From IMG/VR virus record IMGVR_UViG_3300046787_000130, positions 97,238 to 161,237 of that record: a DNA stretch of 64,000 nucleotides. One strand, written 5' to 3'. Positions within the stretch are counted from its first letter, which is position 1. Each line of letters opens with the position of its first letter. The DNA is from a virus. The translations under genes were made by a program, and so were the position numbers. Below are positions 50,185 through 55,387 of the stretch, in pieces. The notes under the pieces were generated by a model, which saw nothing but the letters and a program-made list of their open reading frames with translations, had not been told where the DNA came from and did no database searches.

Positions 50185-50364
50185 ATGTCTAAGAAGAAGC
50201 GTTATGAGTACCAAGAGTTGGGTGAATCCGACCGTGAGTACAGAGAGAAGCGTAAATCCCATCGACTACAGCCTAGTGATAGGCTACGACGGGCTGACTT
50301 TAATACACGAAATTACATCCAAGGTGAAGAATATGAAGAAGCAGAATGGGACACAGAAAACTGA
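50185..50364 (+). CDS. Small highly charged protein
   Basis: A 59-residue protein from ATG 50185; GGGAGAG upstream. Composition is extreme in charged residues (MSKKKRYEYQELGESDREYR). It overlaps the next gene by 32 nt. Function unknown. Confidence 0.5.
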   Translation: MSKKKRYEYQELGESDREYREKRKSHRLQPSDRLRRADFNTRNYIQGEEYEEAEWDTEN

Positions 50365-50542
50365 AAAGATTGTAGCCTATCGCAATCGCATCAACAGCGA
50401 CATTTTATACACAAGTAATATGTATGAAAGTCGCTTTGTTGATGGTGCTGAATTTATCCAAGTATTTCAGCCCAACACACCATTCAACATTCGGCGCACA
50501 AATTGGATGCGCAAAGACAGTTTGGAACTGGTAAAAACGTAA
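50333..50542 (+). CDS. Unknown small protein
   Basis: A 69-residue product from ATG 50333, AAGGTGAAG upstream. It contains VAYRNRINSDILYTSNMYES and ends FNIRRTNWMRKDSLELVKT, basic overall. Last gene before early promoter P3. No family recognised. Confidence 0.55.
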   Translation: MKKQNGTQKTEKIVAYRNRINSDILYTSNMYESRFVDGAEFIQVFQPNTPFNIRRTNWMRKDSLELVKT

Positions 50543-50546
50543 CCTA

Positions 50547-50598
50547 TTGATTCTACAGGATTTTTTCCTATCGACTTTTCCCTTAATTTCAGTACAAT
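50547..50598 (+). promoter_or_regulatory. Early-type sigma70 promoter P3
   Basis: TCGACT (50571-50576), 16-nt spacer, TACAAT (50593-50598); upstream block TTGATTCTACAGGATTTTTT. The leader matches that of P1 (GGTATAGTGAAA) and carries TGAGG before ATG 50629. Confidence 0.88.
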
Positions 50599-50628
50599 AA
50601 AGGTATAGTGAAATTTGAGGAAAAAAAG

Positions 50629-50991
50629 ATGATTCGTGTTTACCACCGCACCTGGACTGCTGAAGATGAGTTTACCGTGCTGGTTCACGGCGCTGCCGTT
50701 CTGAACAATCCGCAGGAGTTGGTCGCTGAAGTGCTGACCGATGACCTTGAGGAAGCGTACCGCATGACCCAGAACATCAATGGTTCTTGGTCCAAGACGC
50801 GCCTCATCTTTGATGAGTGCGACCGTCTGGTGGAAAACGCTGACTTCCATCCTGAAGTGTGGGTCAAGGCTCCGCTGCACGTGGTTGATGGTCGTGAGTA
50901 TGGCTTGCGCTCCACCATGATGGGCGACATCATGGAAAAGGATGGCGTCAAGTATCAGGTTGATTTCTTTGGCTTCAAGCAGGTTGCCTAA
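50629..50991 (+). CDS. Unknown early protein
   Basis: A 120-residue protein from ATG 50629, TGAGGAAAAA upstream; the GTG at 50608 lies at the transcription start and is rejected. Contains VYHRTWTAEDEFTVLVHGAA and MMGDIMEKDGVKYQVDFFGF. G+C-rich codons as in the other early cassettes. No family recognised. Confidence 0.65.
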   Translation: MIRVYHRTWTAEDEFTVLVHGAAVLNNPQELVAEVLTDDLEEAYRMTQNINGSWSKTRLIFDECDRLVENADFHPEVWVKAPLHVVDGREYGLRSTMMGDIMEKDGVKYQVDFFGFKQVA

Positions 50992-50992
50992 C

Positions 50993-51178
50993 ATGAAGAT
51001 GTGTGAATTCATCAAGAGCATGACCAATGAGCAGGGCATCACTTACTGCCTGTTTCAGGTAGGCAACTACCAGTACGAAATTGACACTCGCACTGGTGAC
51101 TCTTTCAGGGCTGTTGCGACCGTTGATGGTTCCTGTGAAGATGCCATCAACGTCATGGAATCTCTGGCTGTTCTCTAA
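50993..51178 (+). CDS. Unknown small early protein
   Basis: A 61-residue product; the ATG is one base after the previous stop. Begins MKMCEFIKSMTNEQGITYCL and ends CEDAINVMESLAVL. A compact alpha/beta protein is plausible. Function unknown. Confidence 0.55.
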   Translation: MKMCEFIKSMTNEQGITYCLFQVGNYQYEIDTRTGDSFRAVATVDGSCEDAINVMESLAVL

Positions 51179-51182
51179 GTTA

Positions 51183-51234
51183 TTGATTCCGCAAGAGTTT
51201 TTGACATCGACTTTTTCTCAGAATCCAGTATTAT
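51183..51234 (+). promoter_or_regulatory. Early-type sigma70 promoter P4 (possible leaderless arrangement)
   Basis: TCGACT (51207-51212), 16-nt spacer, TATTAT (51229-51234). ATG 51241 follows the -10 by six bases, so its transcript would start at the codon. A GTG at 51265 with AGGAACG upstream offers an alternative, leadered start. Confidence 0.82.
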
Positions 51235-51240
51235 ATACCT

Positions 51241-51462
51241 ATGAACAACGAAACAGGAACGAAAGTGAACGACAATATCAAAGAATTGATTGCGCTTATT
51301 GAAGAGCAATCTAAGTCCAACAAGGGTGAAGTGCAGTATGCATATGTCGCCGGTTATTACGAATCCATGTTGAGCCGTCTTGCGATGGACATTCCTGAAG
51401 TTGCAGAATTTCTGCAACGTCGCATCAACTTTCTCAACAACCAGAACAAAAAGGCTGCTTAA
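51241..51462 (+). CDS. Unknown early helical protein
   Basis: A 73-residue helical protein (DNIKELIALIEEQSKSNKGE, VAGYYESMLSRLAMDIPEVA). ATG 51241 sits at the predicted +1 of promoter P4. If the GTG at 51265 is used instead the product loses eight residues. Function unknown. Confidence 0.6.
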   Translation: MNNETGTKVNDNIKELIALIEEQSKSNKGEVQYAYVAGYYESMLSRLAMDIPEVAEFLQRRINFLNNQNKKAA

Positions 51463-51463
51463 C

Positions 51464-51637
51464 ATGACCAAGACTGAGCGTGAGTTGGATGACCTGTTTA
51501 TGAGCATCTCTGTTTCTGAGATGATTCTACGGTCAGACCGCACGCCTGCCGATTTGGAGCGGTTTGCGACCAAGTTGCGCATGCTGTCTTTTGAGGTGGA
51601 GCGCATCGCACGGCATGTCAAGGATGATGCTGCGTGA
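51464..51637 (+). CDS. Unknown small helical protein
   Basis: A 57-residue product from ATG 51464, one base after the previous stop. Acidic/helical (MTKTERELDDLFMSISVSEM, ERFATKLRMLSFEVERIARH). Its stop overlaps a GTG start of a membrane protein. Confidence 0.55.
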   Translation: MTKTERELDDLFMSISVSEMILRSDRTPADLERFATKLRMLSFEVERIARHVKDDAA

Positions 51638-51774
51638 TTATATTCATTGTATTTGCGTTGCTGTTCTTTGCGTTTGGTTGGTATACAACTGCTGCTATCG
51701 CATTTACTCTTGGCGCACTGCTAGAGTATTTTGCGAGCAAGCACCCACCGGGAGATGATGATGGAGACATTTAA
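51634..51774 (+). CDS. Small membrane protein (46 aa)
   Basis: GTG 51634 overlaps the preceding TGA. The product is one long hydrophobic helix pair (MIIFIVFALLFFAFGWYTTA, AIAFTLGALLEYF) ending in an acidic tail (PPGDDDGDI). The stop overlaps the next small membrane-protein gene. Possible membrane effector; function unknown. Confidence 0.5.
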   Translation: MIIFIVFALLFFAFGWYTTAAIAFTLGALLEYFASKHPPGDDDGDI

Positions 51775-51874
51775 TGTCATGTTTGGAATGTCACTTGGTG
51801 CGCTATCTGTAGCAATCATCGTGTACATTGTGTACAAGTTCATTCGTCACATTTTCTTTTTCAATCCGCTATGA
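51761..51874 (+). CDS. Small membrane protein (37 aa)
   Basis: ATG 51761 with GGGAG upstream. The product METFNVMFGMSLGALSVAII continues into a transmembrane helix and a basic tail (YKFIRHIFFFNPL). Chained by overlaps to both neighbours. Function unknown. Confidence 0.5.
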   Translation: METFNVMFGMSLGALSVAIIVYIVYKFIRHIFFFNPL

Positions 51875-52233
51875 ATATTGCTCCAAGCATTGGTTCACGG
51901 GTTCGCATCCAGACTGTAAGGTTTGGCAATAAGAATCTGTATGAAGGTATTGTTGTGCCTTCAAGCCGAACATTTACGTTTGCTGTACGCACTGGAAATG
52001 AACGGTTTCCTGTGTCTGAGTTTGAGGCTAGTGACCCTGCTGTCATTAGCATCGAAGTGCTGAAGGGAGGTGTTGCGGATAAAACCAATGCGCGTGTCTT
52101 CAAGGTCAGGGTCAGAAGCACTGGCAAGACATATTATGTCTCTAGTGTTAACGGCAAGTTGCAATGTAATTGTACTGGTTTTTCTTATAGGAAAACCTGT
52201 AGTCATGTAGTGAATGTGAGGAAGTTATCATGA
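51871..52233 (+). CDS. SWIM-like zinc-finger protein
   Basis: A 120-residue protein. The N-terminal 75 residues are a small beta domain (GSRVRIQTVRFGNKNLYEG). The C-terminus has a CxCx(n)CxH finger, LQCNCTGFSYRKTCSHVVNV, of SWIM type, associated with DNA or protein binding. ATG 51871 overlaps the preceding stop. Confidence 0.7.
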   Translation: MNIAPSIGSRVRIQTVRFGNKNLYEGIVVPSSRTFTFAVRTGNERFPVSEFEASDPAVISIEVLKGGVADKTNARVFKVRVRSTGKTYYVSSVNGKLQCNCTGFSYRKTCSHVVNVRKLS

Positions 52234-52427
52234 GTCTAGTTAAGTTGGATTGTTTTACTGATAGTGAATGGACTGAATATGTAAAGGAAGTTGTAGTTGT
52301 TAAGGCTGGCAAGACCTTTGATGTTTGTTCAGATTGTACGATTTGCTTTCAGCGAAAAATGCGAGAACAAGGACGATGTAACTTTCCCATGAAAAACCTG
52401 AAGAAAGTTGTTGAGTATCGTAACTAA
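52230..52427 (+). CDS. Cysteine-rich small protein
   Basis: A 65-residue product from ATG 52230 with GAGGAAG upstream, overlapping the SWIM-protein stop. Contains CSDCTICFQRKMREQGRC, a possible metal-binding cluster. Last coding gene before the ribozyme/tRNA region. Function unknown. Confidence 0.55.
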   Translation: MSLVKLDCFTDSEWTEYVKEVVVVKAGKTFDVCSDCTICFQRKMREQGRCNFPMKNLKKVVEYRN

Positions 52428-52451
52428 TTGATTTGATGACGAAAAAAAAGT

Positions 52452-52480
52452 TTTACTTTTCACGCGAACTAGGGTATCAT
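52452..52480 (+). promoter_or_regulatory. Promoter of the ribozyme/tRNA operon
   Basis: TTTACT (52452-52457), 17-nt spacer, TATCAT (52475-52480). GAACTAGGGTAT in the spacer/-10 matches GAATAGGGTAT at the primase promoter. Transcription should begin near 52487. Confidence 0.65.
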
Positions 52481-52500
52481 TCTTATCTAACGTGAAAAAA

Positions 52501-52520
52501 GGGATATATATAGATATCCC
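52501..52520 (+). other. 5' hairpin of the tRNA transcript
   Basis: GGGATAT (52501-52507) pairs with ATATCCC (52514-52520), 6-nt loop; flanking CGTG/CACG may extend it. No T-run, so probably a stabilising 5' structure or processing element rather than a terminator. Confidence 0.5.
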
Positions 52521-52656
52521 ACCACGAGTCCAAGTTGGCTTGTGTATGCTCTTTACAAAACAGATTCTCAAAGGGTGTCCCACTACCCGCCCCACCTACT
52601 AAAAACACTTGGGGCTGGATTGCGCATGCGGTCGGCTGAACATTCGTTTGGCTTAA

Positions 52657-52757
52657 ATGTGGATATATCTCTGATGAGCCAGTGAGACTCTGGCGAAACA
52701 TATGGCTGTTGATGTATTTTTGTTATGCTCCAGCCAGTGTAAGATAACAGCAAACAT
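52657..52757 (+). ncRNA. Type I hammerhead ribozyme
   Basis: All catalytic-core elements are present. CTGATGA is at 52671-52677. Stem II GCCAG(52678-52682)/CTGGC(52690-52694) encloses loop TGAGACT. GAAA is at 52695-52698. Stem III runs from 52699 to 52739: CAT/GTG base pairs, one bulged A, then TGGCTG(52703-52708)/CAGCCA(52731-52736). The cleavage triplet is GTA (52739-52741), with A52698-T52740 as the conserved closing pair. Stem I is TATCT(52666-52670)/AGATA(52742-52746), then an internal loop and ATGT(52657-52660)/ACAT(52754-52757). Predicted cut after A52741. Its outer stem I is open, so it is type I. It lies between the operon promoter and tRNA-Asn. Confidence 0.88.
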
Positions 52758-52840
52758 GACCTTGCGGTGTAATTTTGCTGATGCCTATAGGCAAGAGGAT
52801 GAATGATACATTGCTGATTGCCCAGTGCACTGCGCTTTCA

Positions 52841-52908
52841 GGTATCAAACGTAAACCGCATTGCGCGAGGACAGGCGCACTATAAATGTAGACCGCAGTT
52901 CTGATACT
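52841..52908 (+). ncRNA. tRNA-like folded element upstream of tRNA-Asn
   Basis: GGTATCA (52841-52847) pairs with TGATACT (52902-52908) as a 7-bp closing stem. Inside are TGCGC(52862-52866)/GCGCA(52875-52879), with an 8-nt loop, and a weak CTA/TAG hairpin. It resembles a reduced tRNA without a D-arm, but has no CCA, no standard T-loop and no readable 7-nt anticodon loop. A degenerate tRNA or a processing structure. Confidence 0.4.
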
Positions 52909-52930
52909 ACAGAAAAAATCGGCATGATTT

Positions 52931-53005
52931 TGGCGCGTAGCACAATGGCAGTGCAAATGACTGTTAATCATTAGGTTGCTGGTTCGAATCCAGCCGTGCC
53001 AGCCA
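52931..53005 (+). tRNA. tRNA-Asn (GUU)
   Basis: Full cloverleaf: acceptor TGGCGCG/CGTGCCA, anticodon loop CTGTTAA (GTT), T-arm GCTGG/CCAGC with TTCGAAT loop, discriminator G and encoded CCA (53003-53005). Confidence 0.93.
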
Positions 53006-53048
53006 GTTGATGATTAGACATAGACTGAGTGCGCTAGCAATGTCCAAT

Positions 53049-53074
53049 TTGGGTGCGAAGCCCAATACTTTTTT
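53049..53074 (+). terminator. Intrinsic terminator-like hairpin after tRNA-Asn
   Basis: TTGGG (53049-53053) pairs with CCCAA (53061-53065), 7-nt loop, followed by TAC and six T residues (53069-53074). Moderately stable. Confidence 0.55.
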
Positions 53075-53149
53075 CGCAACAGCAAGACAGGGGTCGCGCC
53101 CAGTGCCTAGTGTCAAGTGCTTGTCGGTTGACATGTTGCGTTTTTATTT
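53075..53149 (+). terminator. Large terminator-like structure before tRNA-Leu
   Basis: CGCAACA (53075-53081) pairs perfectly with TGTTGCG (53134-53140), enclosing further pairings such as TGTCAA/TTGACA, and is followed by TTTTTATTT. It could be a terminator or a structured RNA with its own role. Confidence 0.5.
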
Positions 53150-53233
53150 GCGCGAGTGGTGTAATGGCAGCCACGACGGTCTTAGAAGCCGTTGCCGAAA
53201 GGCGTGAGAGTTCGAGTCTCTCCTTGCGCACCA
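53150..53233 (+). tRNA. tRNA-Leu (UAG)
   Basis: Acceptor GCGCGAG/CTTGCGC, anticodon loop CTTAGAA (TAG), long variable arm GCC-GAAA-GGC, T-arm GAGAG/CTCTC, A73 and encoded CCA. Confidence 0.93.
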
Positions 53234-53264
53234 ATTTTGTTTCTCTAGTTTAGAGGTGTTTGTT

Positions 53265-53579
53265 ATGGGCTGCAACCCGTTTCTCAGAGGGTCAGATTTT
53301 ATTCCGCCATCGATATTGATGCGAAATTCCGTTAACCCAGACCCTTCTTCTTTTAAAGTAAAAAAGGTTTACACAGCCAATGAACTATTTGTCTCATTGG
53401 TAAATTACCCCAACTGTACAACATTTGAGGGCAATAAGATATTAGTTACGAATTACGATGTTAGAGAAAAAATCAAACTTGACCCACATTTTCATAATGG
53501 CAGTGGTCTAATAGCAAGATTTGAACCTACAGATACAGGCTGGGAAGCCGCTGTATGGTTCGTCACTAATGCCACATAA
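53265..53579 (+). CDS. Unknown protein within the tRNA cluster
   Basis: A 104-residue protein. ATG 53265 has TAGAGGTG upstream and is preferred to the TTG-like start at 53256. Sequence: GCNPFLRGSDFIPPS, VYTANELFVSLVNYPNCTTF, TDTGWEAAVWFVTNAT. No family recognised. Flanked by tRNA-Leu and tRNA-Glu, so expressed from the tRNA transcript. Confidence 0.6.
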   Translation: MGCNPFLRGSDFIPPSILMRNSVNPDPSSFKVKKVYTANELFVSLVNYPNCTTFEGNKILVTNYDVREKIKLDPHFHNGSGLIARFEPTDTGWEAAVWFVTNAT

Positions 53580-53586
53580 GTTTAAT

Positions 53587-53661
53587 GGTCCCATCGTCTA
53601 GCGGTCAGGACATCACCCTTTCACGGTGATGACACGGGTTCGATTCCCGTTGGGACTACCA
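53587..53661 (+). tRNA. tRNA-Glu (UUC)
   Basis: Acceptor GGTCCCA/TGGGACT (G1-U72 wobble), anticodon loop CTTTCAC (TTC), T-arm CGGG/CCCG with TTCGATT, encoded CCA at 53659-53661. Confidence 0.92.
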
Positions 53662-53668
53662 ATTTTAT

Positions 53669-53756
53669 GGAGAGTTGCCAGAGAGGCTAATTGGCGCTGT
53701 TTGCTAAACAGATGGACGTAATCGTCACACAGGTTCAAATCCTGTACTCTCCGCCA
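53669..53756 (+). tRNA. tRNA-Ser (GCU)
   Basis: Acceptor GGAGAGT/ACTCTCC, anticodon loop TTGCTAA (GCT), long variable arm, T-arm ACAGG/CCTGT, discriminator G73 as usual for Ser, encoded CCA. Confidence 0.93.
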
Positions 53757-53763
53757 AGTTTAC

Positions 53764-53840
53764 GGGATAGTGGCACAGTTGGTTAGCGCAGACGCTTGAT
53801 AAGCGTCAGGTCGAAGGTTCAAGTCCTTCCTATCCCACCA
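53764..53840 (+). tRNA. tRNA-Ile (GAU)
   Basis: Acceptor GGGATAG/CTATCCC, anticodon stem GACGC/GCGTC with loop TTGATAA (GAT), T-arm GAAGG/CCTTC, A73, encoded CCA. Confidence 0.93.
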
Positions 53841-53855
53841 ACTATATAAAGTATT

Positions 53856-53930
53856 GGGCTGTTAGTGATAATGGGAGCACGTCGCGTTTGCATCGCGAAG
53901 GTGAGAGTTCGATTCTCTCACGGTCCACCA
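53856..53930 (+). tRNA. tRNA-Ala (UGC)
   Basis: Acceptor GGGCTGT/ACGGTCC contains the G3-U70 wobble that identifies tRNA-Ala; anticodon loop TTTGCAT (TGC); T-arm GAGAG/CTCTC; encoded CCA at 53928-53930. Confidence 0.93.
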
Positions 53931-53935
53931 AATTT

Positions 53936-54040
53936 GATTGTTTGTAAGCCACAGGCACGCAACGCCTGAGTAACTGCGCCAAAAGAAAACTTCAGTTCTA
54001 GACTCCTGAAGGTGAGACGCAGCAAATAGTGCAAACAATC
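53936..54040 (+). ncRNA. Structured RNA, three-way junction, between tRNA-Ala and tRNA-Tyr
   Basis: A 105-nt element closed by a perfect 9-bp stem GATTGTTTG(53936-53944)/CAAACAATC(54032-54040). Inside: CAGGC(53952-53956)/GCCTG(53964-53968) with a 7-nt loop, and CTGCG(53974-53978)/CGCAG(54018-54022) continuing to CTTCAG(53990-53995)/CTGAAG(54006-54011). Not a tRNA, and no known family was recognised. It may correspond to stable non-tRNA RNAs like those in the T4 tRNA cluster. Confidence 0.65.
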
Positions 54041-54270
54041 AACCTAACGTGCCATCTAGTCAATGGCTAGTCTACCCAGACGATGAGAAGCGGTGTGATA
54101 ACCGTAGGGTGGTTCCAGTCTAACCGAACTGGCGTTGGCAACACGACAGTCCTGTATGGGTCGAGGAGTGGATGGAAGGTAAGAGCGTGGTGTTAGTCGA
54201 GCGGGTGAAAACCAATGCATGGAATACACCTAGTGATACTATAGTTACCACCGCATACAGGAAGCAATTT
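54041..54270 (+). ncRNA. Second structured RNA region between tRNA-Ala and tRNA-Tyr
   Basis: About 230 nt without a plausible gene. Long-range pairing GCGGTG...TAAC (54090-54102) with GTTA...CACCGC (54244-54254) encloses local hairpins: CCAGT/ACTGG (about 54115-54132), CGAC/GTCG and GGTGT/ACACC. Group I intron and RNase P signatures were not seen. Function unknown. Confidence 0.5.
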
Positions 54271-54355
54271 GGGTGAACGCCGAAGTTGGAGAGTCGGGGC
54301 AGACTGTAAATCTGTTGTTTAGGCTGAGTAGGTTCGAATCCTACTTCACCCACCA
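54271..54355 (+). tRNA. tRNA-Tyr (GUA)
   Basis: Acceptor GGGTGAA/TTCACCC, anticodon loop CTGTAAA (GTA), long variable arm, T-arm GTAGG/CCTAC with TTCGAAT, A73, encoded CCA. Confidence 0.93.
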
Positions 54356-54361
54356 TATTAT

Positions 54362-54435
54362 GGGAGTGAAACATTAAAGTGATGTAACGGACTTTTAATC
54401 CGTAAAAGAGGGAGCATTACCCTCCACTCCTACCA
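54362..54435 (+). tRNA. Atypical tRNA-Lys (UUU)
   Basis: Acceptor GGGAGTG/CACTCCT (G1-U72 wobble), anticodon stem ACGGA/TCCGT with loop CTTTTAA (TTT), T-stem GAGGG/CCCTC, encoded CCA. Unusual: the T-loop is AGCATTA instead of TTCRANY, the D-loop TAAAGTG lacks the paired GG, and position 8 is A. The usual D-loop/T-loop contacts would be missing. Confidence 0.75.
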
Positions 54436-54445
54436 CCTTAAAATA

Positions 54446-54534
54446 GGGACTAAAGCCGTATTGGTCGCAGGCAGCGAACTCATAATTCGTCCTCTTAAAG
54501 AGCATTCTCGGTTCGAACCCGAGTGGTCCCACCA
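54446..54534 (+). tRNA. Class II (long variable arm) tRNA with CAU anticodon
   Basis: Acceptor GGGACTA/TGGTCCC, D-stem GCC/GGC, anticodon stem GCGAA/TTCGT with loop CTCATAA (CAT), a 16-nt variable arm CTCT-TAA-AGAG, T-arm CTC GG/CCGAG with TTCGAAC, A73, CCA. CAU tRNAs (Met, Ile2) normally have short variable arms; this body with A73 looks Leu-like. Confidence 0.8.
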
Positions 54535-54549
54535 ACTATATAAAAGTAT

Positions 54550-54626
54550 CGGGCATTAGCACAGACTGGTAGTGCGTCTGCTTTGGGAGCAGAAGGTCAC
54601 AGGTTCAAATCCTGTATGCCCGACCA
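54550..54626 (+). tRNA. tRNA-Pro (UGG)
   Basis: Acceptor CGGGCAT/ATGCCCG, anticodon loop TTTGGGA (TGG), T-arm ACAGG/CCTGT, A73, encoded CCA. Confidence 0.93.
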
Positions 54627-54635
54627 ATTTACAAT

Positions 54636-54719
54636 GCGAGTGTGATGGAATGGTATACATAGCAGACTTAAAATCTGCCGCTTTCGGGCTTGCGGGTTCG
54701 AATCCCGCCACTCGTACCA
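54636..54719 (+). tRNA. tRNA-Leu (UAA)
   Basis: Acceptor GCGAGTG/CACTCGT, anticodon stem CAGA/TCTG with loop CTTAAAA (TAA), long variable arm, T-arm GCGGG/CCCGC, A73, encoded CCA. Confidence 0.93.
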
Positions 54720-54725
54720 TATTGA

Positions 54726-54799
54726 GCAGAGTTGGCATATTGGTTGTGTCCCAGTCTTCCAAACTGGCTAAACGGGTTCGATTCCCGTACTCTGCTCCA
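54726..54799 (+). tRNA. tRNA-Gly (UCC)
   Basis: Acceptor GCAGAGT/ACTCTGC, anticodon stem CCAGT/ACTGG with loop CTTCCAA region (TCC), T73 typical of Gly, encoded CCA. Confidence 0.92.
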
Positions 54800-54805
54800 A
54801 GTTTA

Positions 54806-54882
54806 GACTCCGTAGTTCAGTTGGATAGAACAACAACCTTCTAAGTTGTGGGTCACAGGTTCGAATCCTGTCGGGGTCGCCA
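54806..54882 (+). tRNA. tRNA-Arg (UCU)
   Basis: Acceptor GACTCCG/CGGGGTC, anticodon loop CTTCTAA (TCT), T-arm ACAGG/CCTGT, G73, encoded CCA. Confidence 0.93.
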
Positions 54883-54896
54883 ATACAGGAAATAGC

Positions 54897-55319
54897 ATGG
54901 ACATCACTAAAGAAGATATGATGAAGCGTCATGCTATTGCTTACCCTATGGAAGTAGGTGCGCCAAAGTTTGACCTAGTTCCTGTTGAGAAAGAAAAAGA
55001 CCAGATGATAAACATTGCTAGGCTAAGTGCTCAGCAAGAGTATGACAGGATTATGGAAGTTGTTGCTGTGTTGCAGAAGCAAGCAGATGGAATTAAAAGA
55101 CGCCTAGATATAACTGATATGGTCTACAACGCCAAGTATAATTTTAAGATTATTCCCGGCAAGACTTATTATTTGATTTTTCAAAAAAGAAAGAGTATAA
55201 TGATACTGTCTCCAATGGGACCAAATGATTGGTCTAGTGGACCACCAGTAGATTACGAATACAAAGCCAAGGTAGTTTGCTTAGGTGACTACTCTTGGAT
55301 GGAAGATACACGCTCTTGA
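54897..55319 (+). CDS. DUF2452-like conserved protein
   Basis: A 140-residue protein, ATG 54897 with CAGGAAA upstream. ARLSAQQEYDRIMEVVAVLQ, KQADGIKRRLDITDMVYNAK, PGKTYYLIFQK and LSPMGPNDWSSGPPVDYEY match my recollection of the DUF2452 family. Its last eight bases overlap the 5' acceptor strand of tRNA-Thr. Function unknown. Confidence 0.75.
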   Translation: MDITKEDMMKRHAIAYPMEVGAPKFDLVPVEKEKDQMINIARLSAQQEYDRIMEVVAVLQKQADGIKRRLDITDMVYNAKYNFKIIPGKTYYLIFQKRKSIMILSPMGPNDWSSGPPVDYEYKAKVVCLGDYSWMEDTRS

Positions 55320-55387
55320 AGCATTGCTGGCGATGCGCGGGATTTGTAACCCCGAGATAGACTGTTCGATTCAGTCCGAGAGCACCA
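55312..55387 (+). tRNA. tRNA-Thr (UGU)
   Basis: Acceptor GCTCTTG/CGAGAGC, anticodon loop TTTGTAA (TGT) with an A31-C39 mismatch, T-arm GACTG/CAGTC, encoded CCA. The acceptor contains the TGA stop of the preceding protein gene. Confidence 0.88.

Larger units (their letters stand above)
52428..52930 (+). other. Long non-coding leader of the tRNA region
   Basis: About 500 nt with no credible protein gene on either strand. It holds a promoter (52452-52480), a stable hairpin at 52501-52520, a hammerhead ribozyme (about 52657-52757) and a tRNA-like folded element (52841-52908) before tRNA-Asn. The minus-strand open frames here lack ribosome sites and look fortuitous. Confidence 0.7.
53006..53149 (+). 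other. Spacer with two consecutive terminator-like hairpins
   Basis: No gene. The hairpins at 53049-53074 and 53075-53149 (listed separately) end immediately before tRNA-Leu. No promoter is evident after them, so downstream tRNAs depend on read-through, processing or an unrecognised promoter. Confidence 0.55.

Noticed and set aside
52883-52890. TATAAATG near the tRNA leader as a late promoter
   Set aside because: It differs from the octamer at the last base and lies inside a stable RNA fold.
52483-52971. Two minus-strand open frames in the non-coding leader
   Set aside because: They run through the promoter, the ribozyme and tRNA-Asn, and lack ribosome-binding sites.
53936-54270. Group I intron or RNase P RNA between tRNA-Ala and tRNA-Tyr
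   Set aside because: Both flanking tRNAs are complete, no split gene exists, and conserved core motifs of either RNA class were not found.
53034-54762. Open frames on the minus strand across the tRNA array
   Set aside because: They are translations of the reverse complements of tRNA genes, have no ribosome sites and share the typical tRNA-derived residues (for example RLELSR).
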